Below, in pieces: positions 18,370-31,371 of a DNA stretch of 64,000 nt. The stretch is from positions 248,001-312,000 of the forward strand of contig NZ_LQQA01000015.1 of the NCBI RefSeq assembly GCF_002101965.1, given 5' to 3'. Position numbers and translations under genes: made by a program. The notes under the pieces were generated by a model that saw only the letters and a program-made list of their open reading frames with translations, ran no database searches and was not told the DNA's origin. Position 1 is the stretch's first letter; every line of letters begins with the position of its first letter. The stretch is from Mycolicibacterium wolinskyi. GTDB lineage: Bacteria > Actinomycetota > Actinomycetes > Mycobacteriales > Mycobacteriaceae.

Positions 18370-18960
18370 TTACCAGTCGACGCCGAACTCCTCGACGGCG
18401 TCGATGAGCCAGTCGGCCAAATAGCCTGCGAACGACGAACGCACGAGGATCCGATAGTCGGTTCCCTTGTCATTTAACGGGATCAAGACGACAGCTGCGA
18501 GCGCGAGCATGGTCTGGGCTGCAGAGCCCCGTCCGAATACCGTTGGATGCAGGTCCAGTGCGCAGCCCTTGGCGAGGACGTCGCGGGCATGGGCGCCGCG
18601 CAACCGCACGGAGGTGCGCTGCGCGGACACGTCGACCGATACCCCGCCGTACTCGGCGACGGCCGCGTGCAGACGCGTCTCCAGCGCTTCGCCGTCGAGG
18701 GCCGTCGATGTCACCAGCCATTCGTCCGGGCCGAACCAGATGACGGTCGAATCGGTGCCCTCGCTGCACGTCGACGGCGTGGTCGGCAATGCGGTGCCTA
18801 GCACGCGGGCTGCGGCAGATGCCCCGGCGCCGGAGGGATCCACCCACAGGTCGACCATGGTGACGAACGGTTCTTCGGTGATGGCCGCTTCGGCAGGCAG
18901 CGCGGCGAATCGGGTTGCCCACTTCTGCAACGGGCTACGGCGGGTGAGGGTGTCAGCCAT
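18370..18960 (-). CDS. soxG: Sarcosine oxidase gamma subunit
   Basis: 196 aa from the ATG at 18960, which overlaps the soxA end by eight bases. SoxG is the small, poorly conserved subunit of heterotetrameric sarcosine oxidase. FGPDEWLV and the C-terminal YRILVRSSFAGYLADWL segment are typical. It has no catalytic residues of its own and is related to the GcvT/YgfZ fold. It is last of the glyA-soxB-soxD-soxA-soxG set, in the standard bacterial order. Confidence 0.9.
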   Translation of the reverse strand: MADTLTRRSPLQKWATRFAALPAEAAITEEPFVTMVDLWVDPSGAGASAAARVLGTALPTTPSTCSEGTDSTVIWFGPDEWLVTSTALDGEALETRLHAAVAEYGGVSVDVSAQRTSVRLRGAHARDVLAKGCALDLHPTVFGRGSAAQTMLALAAVVLIPLNDKGTDYRILVRSSFAGYLADWLIDAVEEFGVDW

Positions 18961-21805
18961 CGCGGCGTGCTCCTTCGGGATCGACGAGTACGGAGCCGGT
19001 GACTTCGACGGGCACCAGGGCTCCGTCGACCACGGCGGTAAGGGTGTCCCCGAGGCGGGCATGGCCGCCCTTGACCAGTGCCAGCGCGAACGGGCGGGCC
19101 AGTTCGGCGCTGCGGTAGCTCGATGTCACGTGGCCGAGCATCGGGACCGGCGGCGGTGGTAGGACGCCACCGGACGGCGTCTCGATGATCTGGGCTCCCT
19201 CGGGCAATACCGTTTGTGCGTCGACGGGCAGTAACCCGACGAACTGCTTGCGTAACGGGTTGAGGTTCTCGCTTCGGGTGAAGGACCGCTTGCCGATGAA
19301 ATCGGGCTTCTTCTTCGAGACCGCCCAACTCATGCCGAGGTCCTGCGGGGTGACGGTGCCGTCGGTGTCTTGGCCGATGATCGGATAGCCCTTCTCGGCG
19401 CGCAATACATGCATCGTCTCCGTGCCGTACGGAGTGATCGCGTATGGACCACCGGCGGCGATCAGGCGCTCCCACACCGCGGTTGCGTACCACCCCGTGA
19501 CGTTGACCTCGTAGGCGAGTTCACCCGAGAAGCTGACCCGACCGATCCTGACGTGCACCCCGTCGAGGCTCGTGTCCCGCCAGGCCATGAACGGAAAGGC
19601 GTCGTTGCTCACGTCGAGGTCACCGAATACCGCACCGATCACGTCGCGGGATTTCGGGCCGACCACCGGGAAGGTGTGCCACTGTTCGGTCACCGACGTC
19701 AGGCGCACCCGCAGGTGCGGCCACTCGGTCTGCAGCCATTCCTCCATCCATTCGAGGATGTGTGCCGCACCACCGGTGGTGGTGAACACCTGATACCGGT
19801 CCTCGGCCAGCCGCATCACGGTGCCGTCGTCGATGACCATGCCGTCGACACCGCACATCACGCCGTAGCGCACCATTCCCACTTTGAGGGTGCTCATCAT
19901 GTTGGTGTAGAGCAGGTCGAGGAACATCCCGGCGTCGGGGCCCTGGACGTCGATCTTGCCGAGCGTGGAGCCGTCGAGGATGCCGACTCCGTTTCGGACA
20001 GCCGCACATTCGCGCAACACGGCCGATTCCATGTCTTCGCCGGGAAGCGGGTAGTAGCGAGGGCGCTTCCATTGGCCGACGTCCTCGAATACCGCACCCT
20101 GGGCCACATGCCAATCGTGTACTGCGGTAACGCGTTCCGGATCGAACAGCCGGCCGCGGCTCCGTCCGGCGAGTGCGGCGAATGCGACCGGCGTATAGGG
20201 CGGGCGGAATGTGGTGACGCCGAGATTTTCCATCGGGACACCGAGCAGCTCAGAGGTGATCCCGGATGCGACGACACCGGACGTCTTGCCCTGATCGTGT
20301 GCGGTGCCGATTGTGGTGTAGCGCTTGATGTGTTCCATCGAGCGCATGCCCGCGCCCACTGCGCGGATCAGATCGGCCACCGTGGCATCGCGCTGGACGT
20401 CGACGAACTGGCTTGCCGCGGCATCTGGGTCGGCTACGCGCCACAGCACCAGGCTGGGCTCGGTCACCGGCACGGGATCGGACTCGCCGGCAAGGGGTTT
20501 CGCGGTGGGCGTGAAGCCGAGCTCGGCAAGTGCCCGCTCGGCGGCCTGACGCCCGTCGCGCAGGCAGCCCGGCAGGTCGAAGACCCCATTGGACGAACCC
20601 GCCACGCCGACGCCGTCGAGTTGCTCGCCCGGCACGAAAGCGCCGAGACTGTCGTCGTAGCGCAGCTTTCCGCGTACCTGGCTGAACAGATGCACGGCCG
20701 GATTCCAGCCACCGCTGACCAGCAACACATCGCAGGCCACCTCCTCGGGCGCACCGTCGGGTCCCGATACCAATGCCGCCGATACGCGAGTGTCGCCACG
20801 GGTGCCGCTCACCACCGAGCCGATCCGGATGTCGATGCCACGCGCGGCGCATGCCTCGCGCAGATGCGGCGCGACGTCCGCGCGGGCGTCGACGATCGCG
20901 CTGATCGTCACACCGGCGTCATGCAGGTCGAGCGCTGCCGCGTAAGCACTGTCGTTGGTGGTGAACACGACGGCCCGCTCGCCGACCGTGACGCCGTACC
21001 GGTGCAGGAATGTGCGGGCGCCGTTGGCCAGCATGATTCCAGGTCGGTCGTTGTCGGTGAACACGACGGGGCGTTCGTGCGCGCCGGCGGCCACCACAAC
21101 GTGCCGGGCCCGGATCCGCCACACGCGTTGGCGACTGACCCCGACTGGCGCTTCGGCCCCCAAATGGTCGGTGCACCGCTGCAGCGCCAGGACGAAGCCG
21201 TCGTCGTAGTGTCCGAACGCCGTGGTGCGTTGAAGATGGACGACATCGGGATACGCGGCGAGCTCGGTCACGGCATCGGCCACCCAGTCCAGCGCGGGCC
21301 GGCCGTCGATGGTGTCGGCGCTGCCGAGCAGCGCGCCGCCCGCCTCGCTCTGTTCATCGATCAGCACCACGCGTGCCCCGGCGCGGGCCGCGGTCAAGGC
21401 AGCCGCGAGGCCGGCCGGTCCGGCACCGGCGATGAGTACGTCGGCGTGCACGTGCGTCGCGTCGTACTTGGCGGTGTCGGGGATGTCGGCGAGCCGACCT
21501 TGGCCGGGAATGCCGCGCGCGACGAGACCGTCGAACAGCTCGACCGTCGTCGCGAGCAACATGGGCTCTGGGAACGGATGCTCGATCTGGACCAGGCCAC
21601 CGGTGTCCTCGGCCCAGGCCGAGGTGAAACCGCGGGGGCGCCCCAGTTTGATGCTCGTGGTGACCTGGTGGATGCCGTTGGCGAGCAGCGCTGAGGCCAG
21701 CGTGTCACCGGCGTGACCGGTCAGTTCCCGGTCGTTGAAGGTGAAGCGGTACACCGTATCCCGGTCGATACGGCCGCCGTCTGCAGTGCGGAATGGTGCG
21801 TCCAT
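18953..21805 (-). CDS. soxA: Sarcosine oxidase alpha subunit
   Basis: 950 aa from the ATG at 21805 (GAGGGAG upstream, overlapping the soxD stop); the longer open frame to 22102 is the soxD region read in another frame. Domains: a [2Fe-2S]-ferredoxin-like N-terminal segment (residues 15-100), an NAD-binding and FAD-like disulfide reductase region (VLIAGAGPAGLAAALTAA near 125-145), and a C-terminal GcvT-like THF domain (about 570-950). With SoxB it oxidises sarcosine to glycine, passing the methyl carbon to THF as 5,10-methylene-THF and electrons to oxygen. The length fits the family (about 950-1000 aa). Confidence 0.95.
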   Translation of the reverse strand: MDAPFRTADGGRIDRDTVYRFTFNDRELTGHAGDTLASALLANGIHQVTTSIKLGRPRGFTSAWAEDTGGLVQIEHPFPEPMLLATTVELFDGLVARGIPGQGRLADIPDTAKYDATHVHADVLIAGAGPAGLAAALTAARAGARVVLIDEQSEAGGALLGSADTIDGRPALDWVADAVTELAAYPDVVHLQRTTAFGHYDDGFVLALQRCTDHLGAEAPVGVSRQRVWRIRARHVVVAAGAHERPVVFTDNDRPGIMLANGARTFLHRYGVTVGERAVVFTTNDSAYAAALDLHDAGVTISAIVDARADVAPHLREACAARGIDIRIGSVVSGTRGDTRVSAALVSGPDGAPEEVACDVLLVSGGWNPAVHLFSQVRGKLRYDDSLGAFVPGEQLDGVGVAGSSNGVFDLPGCLRDGRQAAERALAELGFTPTAKPLAGESDPVPVTEPSLVLWRVADPDAAASQFVDVQRDATVADLIRAVGAGMRSMEHIKRYTTIGTAHDQGKTSGVVASGITSELLGVPMENLGVTTFRPPYTPVAFAALAGRSRGRLFDPERVTAVHDWHVAQGAVFEDVGQWKRPRYYPLPGEDMESAVLRECAAVRNGVGILDGSTLGKIDVQGPDAGMFLDLLYTNMMSTLKVGMVRYGVMCGVDGMVIDDGTVMRLAEDRYQVFTTTGGAAHILEWMEEWLQTEWPHLRVRLTSVTEQWHTFPVVGPKSRDVIGAVFGDLDVSNDAFPFMAWRDTSLDGVHVRIGRVSFSGELAYEVNVTGWYATAVWERLIAAGGPYAITPYGTETMHVLRAEKGYPIIGQDTDGTVTPQDLGMSWAVSKKKPDFIGKRSFTRSENLNPLRKQFVGLLPVDAQTVLPEGAQIIETPSGGVLPPPPVPMLGHVTSSYRSAELARPFALALVKGGHARLGDTLTAVVDGALVPVEVTGSVLVDPEGARRDG

Positions 21806-22116
21806 CAGATCTCCCTCGATTCCCCGGTCGCTGCGCTCTTGCCCGCCGTCGGTCTCTGCTCGTCCAGGCGGTAGACACGGTGGAATCGGTAGGTGGCGGT
21901 GTCGCGAATCGCGTTGAACCACCGGCGGCAGCCCGCGCTGTGGGCCCAGCGTTCGGCGAACATGCCTTTGGGGTTGTTGCGGAAGAACACGTAGTGCGCC
22001 CATTCCTCGTCGGAAAGCGCCTGCGGATCCTCCGGATAGACCACGTGGGCTTCGCCGCCGTAATGGAACTCGGTTTCCTCTCGCGGTCCGCACCACGGAC
22101 ATTCGATGAGTTGCAT
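21805..22116 (-). CDS. soxD: Sarcosine oxidase delta subunit
   Basis: 103 aa. The zinc site of SoxD is complete: Cys6 and Cys9 (CPWC), His59 and Cys63 (AHSAGC). FHYGGEAHVVYP and HYVFFRNNPKG are characteristic. It is a structural subunit of the tetramer. The stop shares one base with the soxA start, and soxB ends 16 bases upstream. Confidence 0.94.
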   Translation of the reverse strand: MQLIECPWCGPREETEFHYGGEAHVVYPEDPQALSDEEWAHYVFFRNNPKGMFAERWAHSAGCRRWFNAIRDTATYRFHRVYRLDEQRPTAGKSAATGESREI

Positions 22117-22132
22117 TGTGAATTCTCCGCTT

Positions 22133-23374
22133 TCAGTGCGCTACGCCGGCGGCGCCGTGCTCGTCCACCAGCGCGCCGGTGACGAATCGGTCGAGGGTGA
22201 ACGGGGCGATGTACTCGTGGGCGGTGTCGTTGGCGATCGTGTCGGCCAGGCACCAGCCGAGACCGGGGGTGACCTTGAAACCGCCGGTGCCCCAGCCCGC
22301 GTTGAGATAGAGGTTCTCGTAACCGGCGCGCCCCACGATCGGCGACGCGTCGGGGCAGACGTCGACGATGCCCGCCCAGGTGCGCAGCAGATGCGCACGC
22401 GCGAACACCGGGAACAACTCCACGGCCGCGGCCATCTGGCGCTCGATGATGTGGAAAGCGCCGCGCTGGCCGTATCCGTTGTAGGAATCGACGCCGGCAC
22501 CCATCACGAGTTCGCCCTTGTGCGCCTGGGAGACGTAAACGTGTACGGCGTTCGACATCACGACTGTCGGGTGCACGGGCTCGAGCAGTTCGGACACCAA
22601 TGCCTGCAAGGGATGACTCTGCAACGGGGTGCGGATGCCGAGCATGTCGGTCAGCGTCGAAGTGTGGCCGGCCGCGCACAGCGCGACCTGTCCGGCCGCG
22701 ATGTCGCCGCGTGTGGTGCGTACCCCGGTCACCCGATCGCCGTCGGTGGCGAACCCCGTGACCTCACAGTTCTGGATGATGTCGATACCGGCCTCGTCCG
22801 CCCGTCGGGCGAATCCCCATGCGACGTAGTCGTGTTTCGCGATACCGGCGCGGGGCTGGTACGTCGCGCCGAGGACGGGGTACCGGATGTCGTCGGAGAT
22901 GTTGACGATCGGGCACAGATCCTTGACCTCTTTGGGCTCCACCCATTCGGCGTCGATCCCGTTGAGCTTGTTGGCCTCGACGCGGCGGACGCTGTCGCGC
23001 ACATCCTGCAGGCTGTGTGCCAGGTTGAGTACACCGCGCTGGCTGAACAGGATCGGGTACTCGAGATCTTCCTCGAGGCCCTCCCACAGTTTCAGCGCGT
23101 GCTCGTAGATTCGGGCGCTCTCGTCCCACAGGTAGTTCGACCGGATCAGCGTGGTGTTGCGGGCCATGTTGCCGCCCGCGAGCCAACCCCGCTCGAGCAC
23201 CGCCACATTCGTGATGCCGTGGTTGCGTGCGAGGTAGTGCGCGGTGGCCAGACCGTGGCCCCCGCCACCGACGATGACCACGTCGTAGGACTTCTTGGGC
23301 TCCGGTGTACGCCAGAGGAATTCGGGGTGATCCGGCAGGTGGGCCCCTGGTGCAGGGGCTGTCGGCAATGTCAC
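22133..23374 (-). CDS. soxB: Sarcosine oxidase beta subunit
   Basis: 413 aa from the GTG at 23374, which overlaps the glyA stop by four bases; the longer open frame is glyA read in another frame. The [18 protein letters not shown] dinucleotide fold (about 31-48) binds the FAD that oxidises sarcosine. His181 in [10 protein letters not shown] is the probable covalent FMN attachment site by analogy with other SoxB proteins. The flavin domain here feeds iminium intermediate to the THF site in SoxA through an internal channel. Confidence 0.94.
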   Translation of the reverse strand: MTLPTAPAPGAHLPDHPEFLWRTPEPKKSYDVVIVGGGGHGLATAHYLARNHGITNVAVLERGWLAGGNMARNTTLIRSNYLWDESARIYEHALKLWEGLEEDLEYPILFSQRGVLNLAHSLQDVRDSVRRVEANKLNGIDAEWVEPKEVKDLCPIVNISDDIRYPVLGATYQPRAGIAKHDYVAWGFARRADEAGIDIIQNCEVTGFATDGDRVTGVRTTRGDIAAGQVALCAAGHTSTLTDMLGIRTPLQSHPLQALVSELLEPVHPTVVMSNAVHVYVSQAHKGELVMGAGVDSYNGYGQRGAFHIIERQMAAAVELFPVFARAHLLRTWAGIVDVCPDASPIVGRAGYENLYLNAGWGTGGFKVTPGLGWCLADTIANDTAHEYIAPFTLDRFVTGALVDEHGAAGVAH

Positions 23375-24699
23375 AGCGAAGCCTCCGTGAGGTCCGGGTA
23401 GAGCGGAAAACGCTGAGCAAGGAGGTCGACGCGGGCACGCAGATCGTCGAGCGCGGCCTCGTCGGTGTCGGGTCGTAACGCAAGGCTGATGATGTCGGCC
23501 ACCTCGCGGAAGCCATCGAGATCGAATCCCCGCGTCGCCAGTGCCGCAGTGCCGATTCGCACTCCCGAGCTGACCATCGGCGGCCGCGGATCGAACGGAA
23601 CGGCATTGCGGTTCACGGTGATTCCCACCCGGTGCAGCCGATCCTCGGCCTGCTTGCCGTCGAGTTCGGAAGCGCGCAGATCGACCAGCACCAGATGGAC
23701 CTCGGTACCGCCCGACACCACATTGATCCCCGCGGCCCGCGAATCGTCTTGCAGCAGACGGTCGGCCAGAATCTTGGCCCCGTCCAGCGTGCGCTGCTGC
23801 CGCTCGCGGAACTCCGGCTGGGCGGCCAGCTTGAACGAGACCGCCTTGGCGGCGATCACATGCTCGAGCGGCCCGCCCTGTTGCCCGGGGAACACCGACG
23901 AATTGATCTTCTTCGCCAGTGCCTCGTCGTTGGTCAGGATGATGCCGCCGCGCGGCCCGCCGAGGGTCTTGTGCGTCGTCGAGGTGACCACGTGCGCATG
24001 CGGCACGGGGGAGGGGTGCAGTCCGGCAGCGACCAGCCCGGCGAAATGGGCCATGTCGACCATCAGGTAGGCGCCGACTTCGTCTGCGATACGCCGGAAT
24101 TCGGCGAAATTGAGCTGACGCGGATAGGCCGACCACCCGGCGAGAATCAGCTTGGGCCTGCGCTCGTGTGCCAGGCGCTCAACCTCCGCCATGTCGACCA
24201 GGTGATCGTCCTCGGACACGTGGTAGGCCGCGACGTCGTAGAGCTTGCCCGAGAAGTTCAGCTTCATGCCGTGCGTGAGATGGCCGCCGTGCGGGAGGGC
24301 CAGGCCCAGGATCGTGTCACCGGGCGACAGCAGGGCGGCCATCACCGCTTCGTTGGCCTGCGCGCCCGAATGTGGCTGCACATTGGCGTAGGCGGCGCCG
24401 AACAGACTTTTGAGCCGGTCGATCGCGAGCTGCTCGGTGACGTCGACATGCTCGCAGCCGCCGTAGTAACGCCGCCCGGGGTAACCCTCGGCGTACTTGT
24501 TCGTCATCACCGAGCCCTGCGCCTGCATCACCGCCATCGGGGCGAAGTTCTCACTCGCGATCATTTCCAGCGTGCTCTGCTGCCGGAGTAATTCGGCGGC
24601 GATGGCCTGGTGGACGTCGGGATCAAGGCTCGCCAACGCCTCGCTGAGAATCGGGTTGGCGGCCGGCGCTGCTGTTGTTCGGGCGGTGTCGACGGTCAT
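23371..24699 (-). CDS. glyA: Serine hydroxymethyltransferase
   Basis: 442 aa. PLP lysine Lys244 lies in [15 protein letters not shown], and [15 protein letters not shown] is the substrate-side signature. The enzyme joins glycine and 5,10-methylene-THF into serine, so it uses both products of sarcosine oxidase in one step. It is the first gene of the sox operon and reads out of a promoter that carries a perfect copy of the palindrome. Mycobacteria have other glyA genes, so this one is probably pathway-specific. Confidence 0.95.
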   Translation of the reverse strand: MTVDTARTTAAPAANPILSEALASLDPDVHQAIAAELLRQQSTLEMIASENFAPMAVMQAQGSVMTNKYAEGYPGRRYYGGCEHVDVTEQLAIDRLKSLFGAAYANVQPHSGAQANEAVMAALLSPGDTILGLALPHGGHLTHGMKLNFSGKLYDVAAYHVSEDDHLVDMAEVERLAHERRPKLILAGWSAYPRQLNFAEFRRIADEVGAYLMVDMAHFAGLVAAGLHPSPVPHAHVVTSTTHKTLGGPRGGIILTNDEALAKKINSSVFPGQQGGPLEHVIAAKAVSFKLAAQPEFRERQQRTLDGAKILADRLLQDDSRAAGINVVSGGTEVHLVLVDLRASELDGKQAEDRLHRVGITVNRNAVPFDPRPPMVSSGVRIGTAALATRGFDLDGFREVADIISLALRPDTDEAALDDLRARVDLLAQRFPLYPDLTEASL

Positions 24700-24731
24700 T
24701 TTCGCCTCTCTGGCATCCAGTTGATTGGTGA

Positions 24732-24743
24732 CTGATATATCAA
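24732..24743. promoter_or_regulatory. Candidate GntR operator between glyA and gntR
   Basis: CTGATATATCAA contains the perfect 10-bp palindrome TGATATATCA. It sits 33 bases from the glyA start and 54 bases from the start of the divergent gntR gene, so it can control both. A half-site, TGATCAG (24759-24765), lies about 24 bp further on. Confidence 0.7.
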
Positions 24744-24796
24744 CTGTGGGATAGATTATGATCAGAACGCGACCACGTCAATAGGACGGGTCGAAC

Positions 24797-25492
24797 GTGA
24801 CCCGAGAGGCGGGACCGGTGATGACATTGACGGATCTGGCGTTGCCCGAAACCGATGCGCGGGCCGAGACGGCGGCAGATCGGGCGTACGAGATCGTGCG
24901 CGAGCGCATCGTCATGCTCGACATCCGACCGGGCGAACCCATCAACGACGACAATCTGGCCGCCGAACTCGGCGTGGGACGCACGCCGGTGCGCGAGGCC
25001 CTCAAACGGCTTGAGCGCGACCGCCTCGTGATCGCCTATCCGCGTCGTGGCACCTTTGCCACAGCCGTGGATATGACCGATCTCGCCGACATCTCCGAAA
25101 TTCGCAAGCAGTTGGAACCGACCGCAGCGGCCAGGGCCGCCCGAACGGCCTCGGCGGAGGCTCGGGCGCGGCTTGAAGCGCTCATCGCGGGCATCGTCGA
25201 GATCGAAGACACCGACGATCCGCGCGAGGTGCTGCGACACGACGTGCGCGTGCATCGTGAGATCTACCGCTCGTCGGGCAATCCGCATCTTGAGCAGATT
25301 CTGGTGAGCCTCGACGCCCACGCCACCCGGATCTGGTGTCTGTTCCTGGATCGCCTTCCCGGTGTCGCCGACCACGTTCGTGAACATGCGCAGCTGATGG
25401 AGGCCATCGTCGCCGGCGACGAGGCCACCGCGGCATCACTGACCCTCGCGCACGTCATCGGGTTCGAACGCGCAATCCGGGCACTGCTGTAA
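24797..25492 (+). CDS. GntR-family regulator, FCD type
   Basis: 231 aa from GTG 24797 (AGGACGGG upstream); ATG 24821 is an alternative start. Winged helix at about 30-90 with VGRTPVREALKRL; FCD domain at about 105-225 with the metal-site histidines (VHREIYR, DHVREH, AHVIGF). The FCD family binds organic acids or amino acids and usually represses its neighbours. Position, divergent from glyA-sox with a perfect palindrome between them, makes it the leading candidate for the regional regulator. Confidence 0.92.
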   Translation: MTREAGPVMTLTDLALPETDARAETAADRAYEIVRERIVMLDIRPGEPINDDNLAAELGVGRTPVREALKRLERDRLVIAYPRRGTFATAVDMTDLADISEIRKQLEPTAAARAARTASAEARARLEALIAGIVEIEDTDDPREVLRHDVRVHREIYRSSGNPHLEQILVSLDAHATRIWCLFLDRLPGVADHVREHAQLMEAIVAGDEATAASLTLAHVIGFERAIRALL

Positions 25493-25545
25493 CCGTTCGC
25501 GGGGCCGTCATGGCGGCTATGTACCCGCCGCGATATCCCGCGCTC

Positions 25546-25557
25546 CTGATATATCAT
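25546..25557. promoter_or_regulatory. Candidate GntR operator upstream of the second gntR
   Basis: CTGATATATCAT contains the perfect palindrome TGATATATCA. It lies between the two tandem gntR genes, 65 bases before the start of the second, which suggests cross- or autoregulation. Confidence 0.65.
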
Positions 25558-25621
25558 TATCCCGTCACCGCCAGGTCAGTTGCTGGACTGGCGCTTGTCT
25601 GTGTCGGGAAGGACTTCGGGC

Positions 25622-26299
25622 GTGAGTGTTCTAGGGATAGAGGCGTTCGACACGGTCGATCGCGAGGCGCTGTCGTTCGCCGACCAGGCCTACCTGGTGA
25701 TCCGTGACAAGCTCATCATGCTCGATATCCGTCCCAACGACGCCATCGTCGAGAGCGACCTGGCCGCGGAGTTGAAGCTCGGCCGTACTCCCGTGCGGGA
25801 GGCGCTCAAACGGCTGGAGGCGGATCGGCTGGTCGTATCCTTCCCTCGCCGTGGCACATTCGCCACTGGCGTCGATGTGGCCGATCTTCGCCATATCTCG
25901 CAGATCCGGGTGAATCTCGAACCCGTCGCCGCGCGCTCGGCGGCCGAGAATGCCTCGCCCGCGGTGCGCACGCATCTTCTCGAGCTCGCTGACCGGACCG
26001 CCGCGCTCAACATCGACAACATCGATCGTGACGAACTCATGCGGTGGGATCTGGGAGTGCACCGTGCCATCTACCGCGCCACGGGGAACCCTCATCTCGA
26101 AGATGTCTTGGTGCGGTACGACAATCTCGCGACCCGAATCTTCTGCCTGTTCCTCGACCGGCTGCCCACGGTGGCCCGCCATGTGGGTGAACACACAGAC
26201 CTGTTGCGCACCATCGCCGCCGGGAAAGCCGATGCCGCGGCCAAGATCGCGCTCGACCATGTGATCGGTTTCGAGCAAGCCGTACGCGCGGTTGTCTGA
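25622..26299 (+). CDS. GntR-family regulator, FCD type (tandem paralogue)
   Basis: 225 aa from GTG 25622, which has GGGAAGGA eight bases upstream; an earlier in-frame start at 25580 lacks a site. It has the same layout as its upstream neighbour: LGRTPVREALKRLE recognition helix, PRRGTFATGVD wing, and FCD histidines in VHRAIYR, RHVGEH and DHVIGF. The two are clearly paralogues and probably arose by tandem duplication. The ligand may differ between them (for example a betaine intermediate versus glycine or serine), which sequence cannot settle. Confidence 0.92.
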   Translation: MSVLGIEAFDTVDREALSFADQAYLVIRDKLIMLDIRPNDAIVESDLAAELKLGRTPVREALKRLEADRLVVSFPRRGTFATGVDVADLRHISQIRVNLEPVAARSAAENASPAVRTHLLELADRTAALNIDNIDRDELMRWDLGVHRAIYRATGNPHLEDVLVRYDNLATRIFCLFLDRLPTVARHVGEHTDLLRTIAAGKADAAAKIALDHVIGFEQAVRAVV

Positions 26300-26334
26300 G
26301 GCTGCGGCGTCGCGCCGTTGCAGTGCCGCGCAGC

Positions 26335-27183
26335 TCAACTGAATACGACCGTGCGGTGTCCGTGCAGCAAGACCCTGTTCTCGCAATGCCAGCGAACGGC
26401 CCGCGACAACGCCAACGCCTCAGCGTCCTGACCGACAGTGGCCAGCCGGGTCGGATCGAACGAGTGGTCGATCCGGATGACTTCCTGCTCGATGATCGGA
26501 CCCTCATCGAGATCTGACGTCACGTAATGCGCGGTGGCGCCGACGAGTTTCACGCCGCGGTCGAACGCCTGGTGGTAGGGCTTCGCGCCCTTGAACCCGG
26601 GCAGGAATGAATGGTGAATGTTGATCGCGCGGCCGCGCAGCGCCTGGCAGGCTTCGTCGGAGAGCACCTGCATGTAGCGTGCGAGAACCACGAGATCCGC
26701 GTCGAGTTCATCGACGAGCGCGAGCAGTCTCGCCTCAGCCTGCGGTTTGGTCGCCGGGGTGACCGGTATGTGCGTGAACGGCAGCCCTGCTGCCTCGGCC
26801 ATCGGCCGCAGCGTCTCGTGATTGGACACCACCGCAACCAGCTCGCCACCCAGAGTCCCTGCACGCCAACGGAATATGAGATCGTTGAGGCAGTGTCCCA
26901 TCTTCGAGACCATCACCACCACTCTGGGCTGTTCGGTATCGACGAAGCGGAAGGACATGCCGAAATCGGCGGCCACCGAAGCGAACTCTCCCGTCAACTG
27001 CGCCACGTCGACGCCGTCGCCGCAGACGAATGTCGTACGGAGGAAAAAGGCCTGGCTGCGGGTGTCATCGAACTGTTGATGCTCGGCGATGTCACAACCC
27101 CGTGCGAACAGGAACGAGCTCACGGCATGGACGATCCCTGGCCGCTGCGGGCAGCTCAAGGTGAGGGTGAAGTTCTGGGTCAT
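26335..27183 (-). CDS. purU: Formyltetrahydrofolate deformylase
   Basis: 282 aa. N-terminal ACT domain (residues 1-80, starting MTQNFTLTLSCPQRPGIVHA) and C-terminal formyltransferase-fold domain with NIHHSFLPGFKGAKPYHQA and GATAHYVTSDLDEGPII. It hydrolyses 10-formyl-THF to formate and THF, which regenerates THF when methyl-group oxidation floods the pool. It is the last gene of the dmgO-fchA-folD-purU unit (25 bases after folD) and converges on the second gntR. Confidence 0.95.
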   Translation of the reverse strand: MTQNFTLTLSCPQRPGIVHAVSSFLFARGCDIAEHQQFDDTRSQAFFLRTTFVCGDGVDVAQLTGEFASVAADFGMSFRFVDTEQPRVVVMVSKMGHCLNDLIFRWRAGTLGGELVAVVSNHETLRPMAEAAGLPFTHIPVTPATKPQAEARLLALVDELDADLVVLARYMQVLSDEACQALRGRAINIHHSFLPGFKGAKPYHQAFDRGVKLVGATAHYVTSDLDEGPIIEQEVIRIDHSFDPTRLATVGQDAEALALSRAVRWHCENRVLLHGHRTVVFS

Positions 27184-27208
27184 GATGTCTCCTGAAGATT
27201 CATGGCGG

Positions 27209-28089
27209 TCACACGCTGACGGCGGAACCGATGTCCGCGCGAATGGCGTCGGTGAGATTCGTTGCCGCAGTGACAGTGTTCGCGAGGAGCAGTGCTGTGG
27301 TCACCGGTCCCACCCCGCCGGGAACCGGTGTCAACCCGCCGGCATGCCCCTCGACGGCGGCTGCGTCGACATCGCCGAGCAGGCGGCCGTCGGCGGTGGC
27401 TGTGGTCCCGACATCGATGACGATCGCACCTTCACCGATGTGATCGGTTGTGAGCAAGCCGGGAACGCCGACTGCTGCGACCACCACGTCGGCACGGCTG
27501 GTCTGGGCCGCCAGGTCTGTCGTGTGACGGTGGCAGATGGTCACCGTCGCATCGCGCTGGACGAGCATGTGCGCCACGGGGGTGCCGACGACGATCGAAC
27601 GTCCCACCACCGCAGCGGTTTTCCCGCGCAGGTCGACGCTGTGATGATCGAGCAACGTGAGGACGGCTTGCGCGGTGGCGGGCGCGAACGCCCGCTGGCC
27701 GGTGAACAGCCGCCCGAGACTCACCGGGTTCGTCCCGTCGATGTCTTTGTCCGGAGCGATCGCCGAGCGCAAACCAGCCAGGTCCGTGCCGCGGGGGAGC
27801 GGTGTCTGCAGGATCACGCCGTGAACGTCGGGATCGGCGCTGAGTCCGGCGAGGACCGACCCTATTTCTGCCGTCCCTGCCGTTGGGCCGAGATCGGCGA
27901 TGTCACATGCGATTCCGGTGCGTTTGGCCGCGCCGGCGATGGACCGCACGTACCAGGCTGTCGATTCGTCGTCGGTTGCGGTGACAACCGCGAGCTTTGG
28001 GACGACCCCATACTCGGCGAGAGTTGCGGCACGCGACGCCACGTCGGAACGGATGGCGGTCGCCAGATCGGACCCGCTGAGCGCTGTGG

Positions 28090-28093
<4 letters not shown>
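27209..28093 (-). CDS. folD: Methylene-THF dehydrogenase / methenyl-THF cyclohydrolase
   Basis: 294 aa. Motifs of FolD are present: VTATDDESTAWYVRSI, VILQTPLPRGTDL, DGTNPVSLGRL and the Rossmann segment VVGRSIVVGTPVAHML. It oxidises methylene-THF to methenyl-THF and hydrolyses that to 10-formyl-THF. The start overlaps the fchA stop by four bases. A second, essential folD is expected elsewhere in a mycobacterial genome; this copy appears tied to demethylation. It is slightly divergent at the catalytic Tyr/Lys region (YVRSIAGAAKRTG). Confidence 0.92.
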
Positions 28094-31272
<3,179 letters not shown>

Positions 31273-31371
31273 GAGTAGGAGATGCGCCGCTCTGTGGCAA
31301 CCCTTCGACGCGCATTGCGCAACTTGTTGCCTGCTCGGCAACGCGCGGGCATGTCTGGGTATCGTTAGGGC

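Noticed and set aside
18467..19162. 231-codon plus-strand frame opposite soxG/soxA
   Set aside because: It overlaps two well-supported genes on the other strand and has a low-complexity, Arg/Ser-rich composition.
19370..21694. 774-codon open frame on the plus strand opposite soxA
   Set aside because: It is the antisense of soxA, whose domains are clear. Long antisense frames are usual in very GC-rich coding DNA, and the product has no recognisable domain.
21806..22102. N-terminal extension of soxA
   Set aside because: These codons are soxD read in another frame; the soxA ATG at 21805 has a good ribosome site and gives a normal length.
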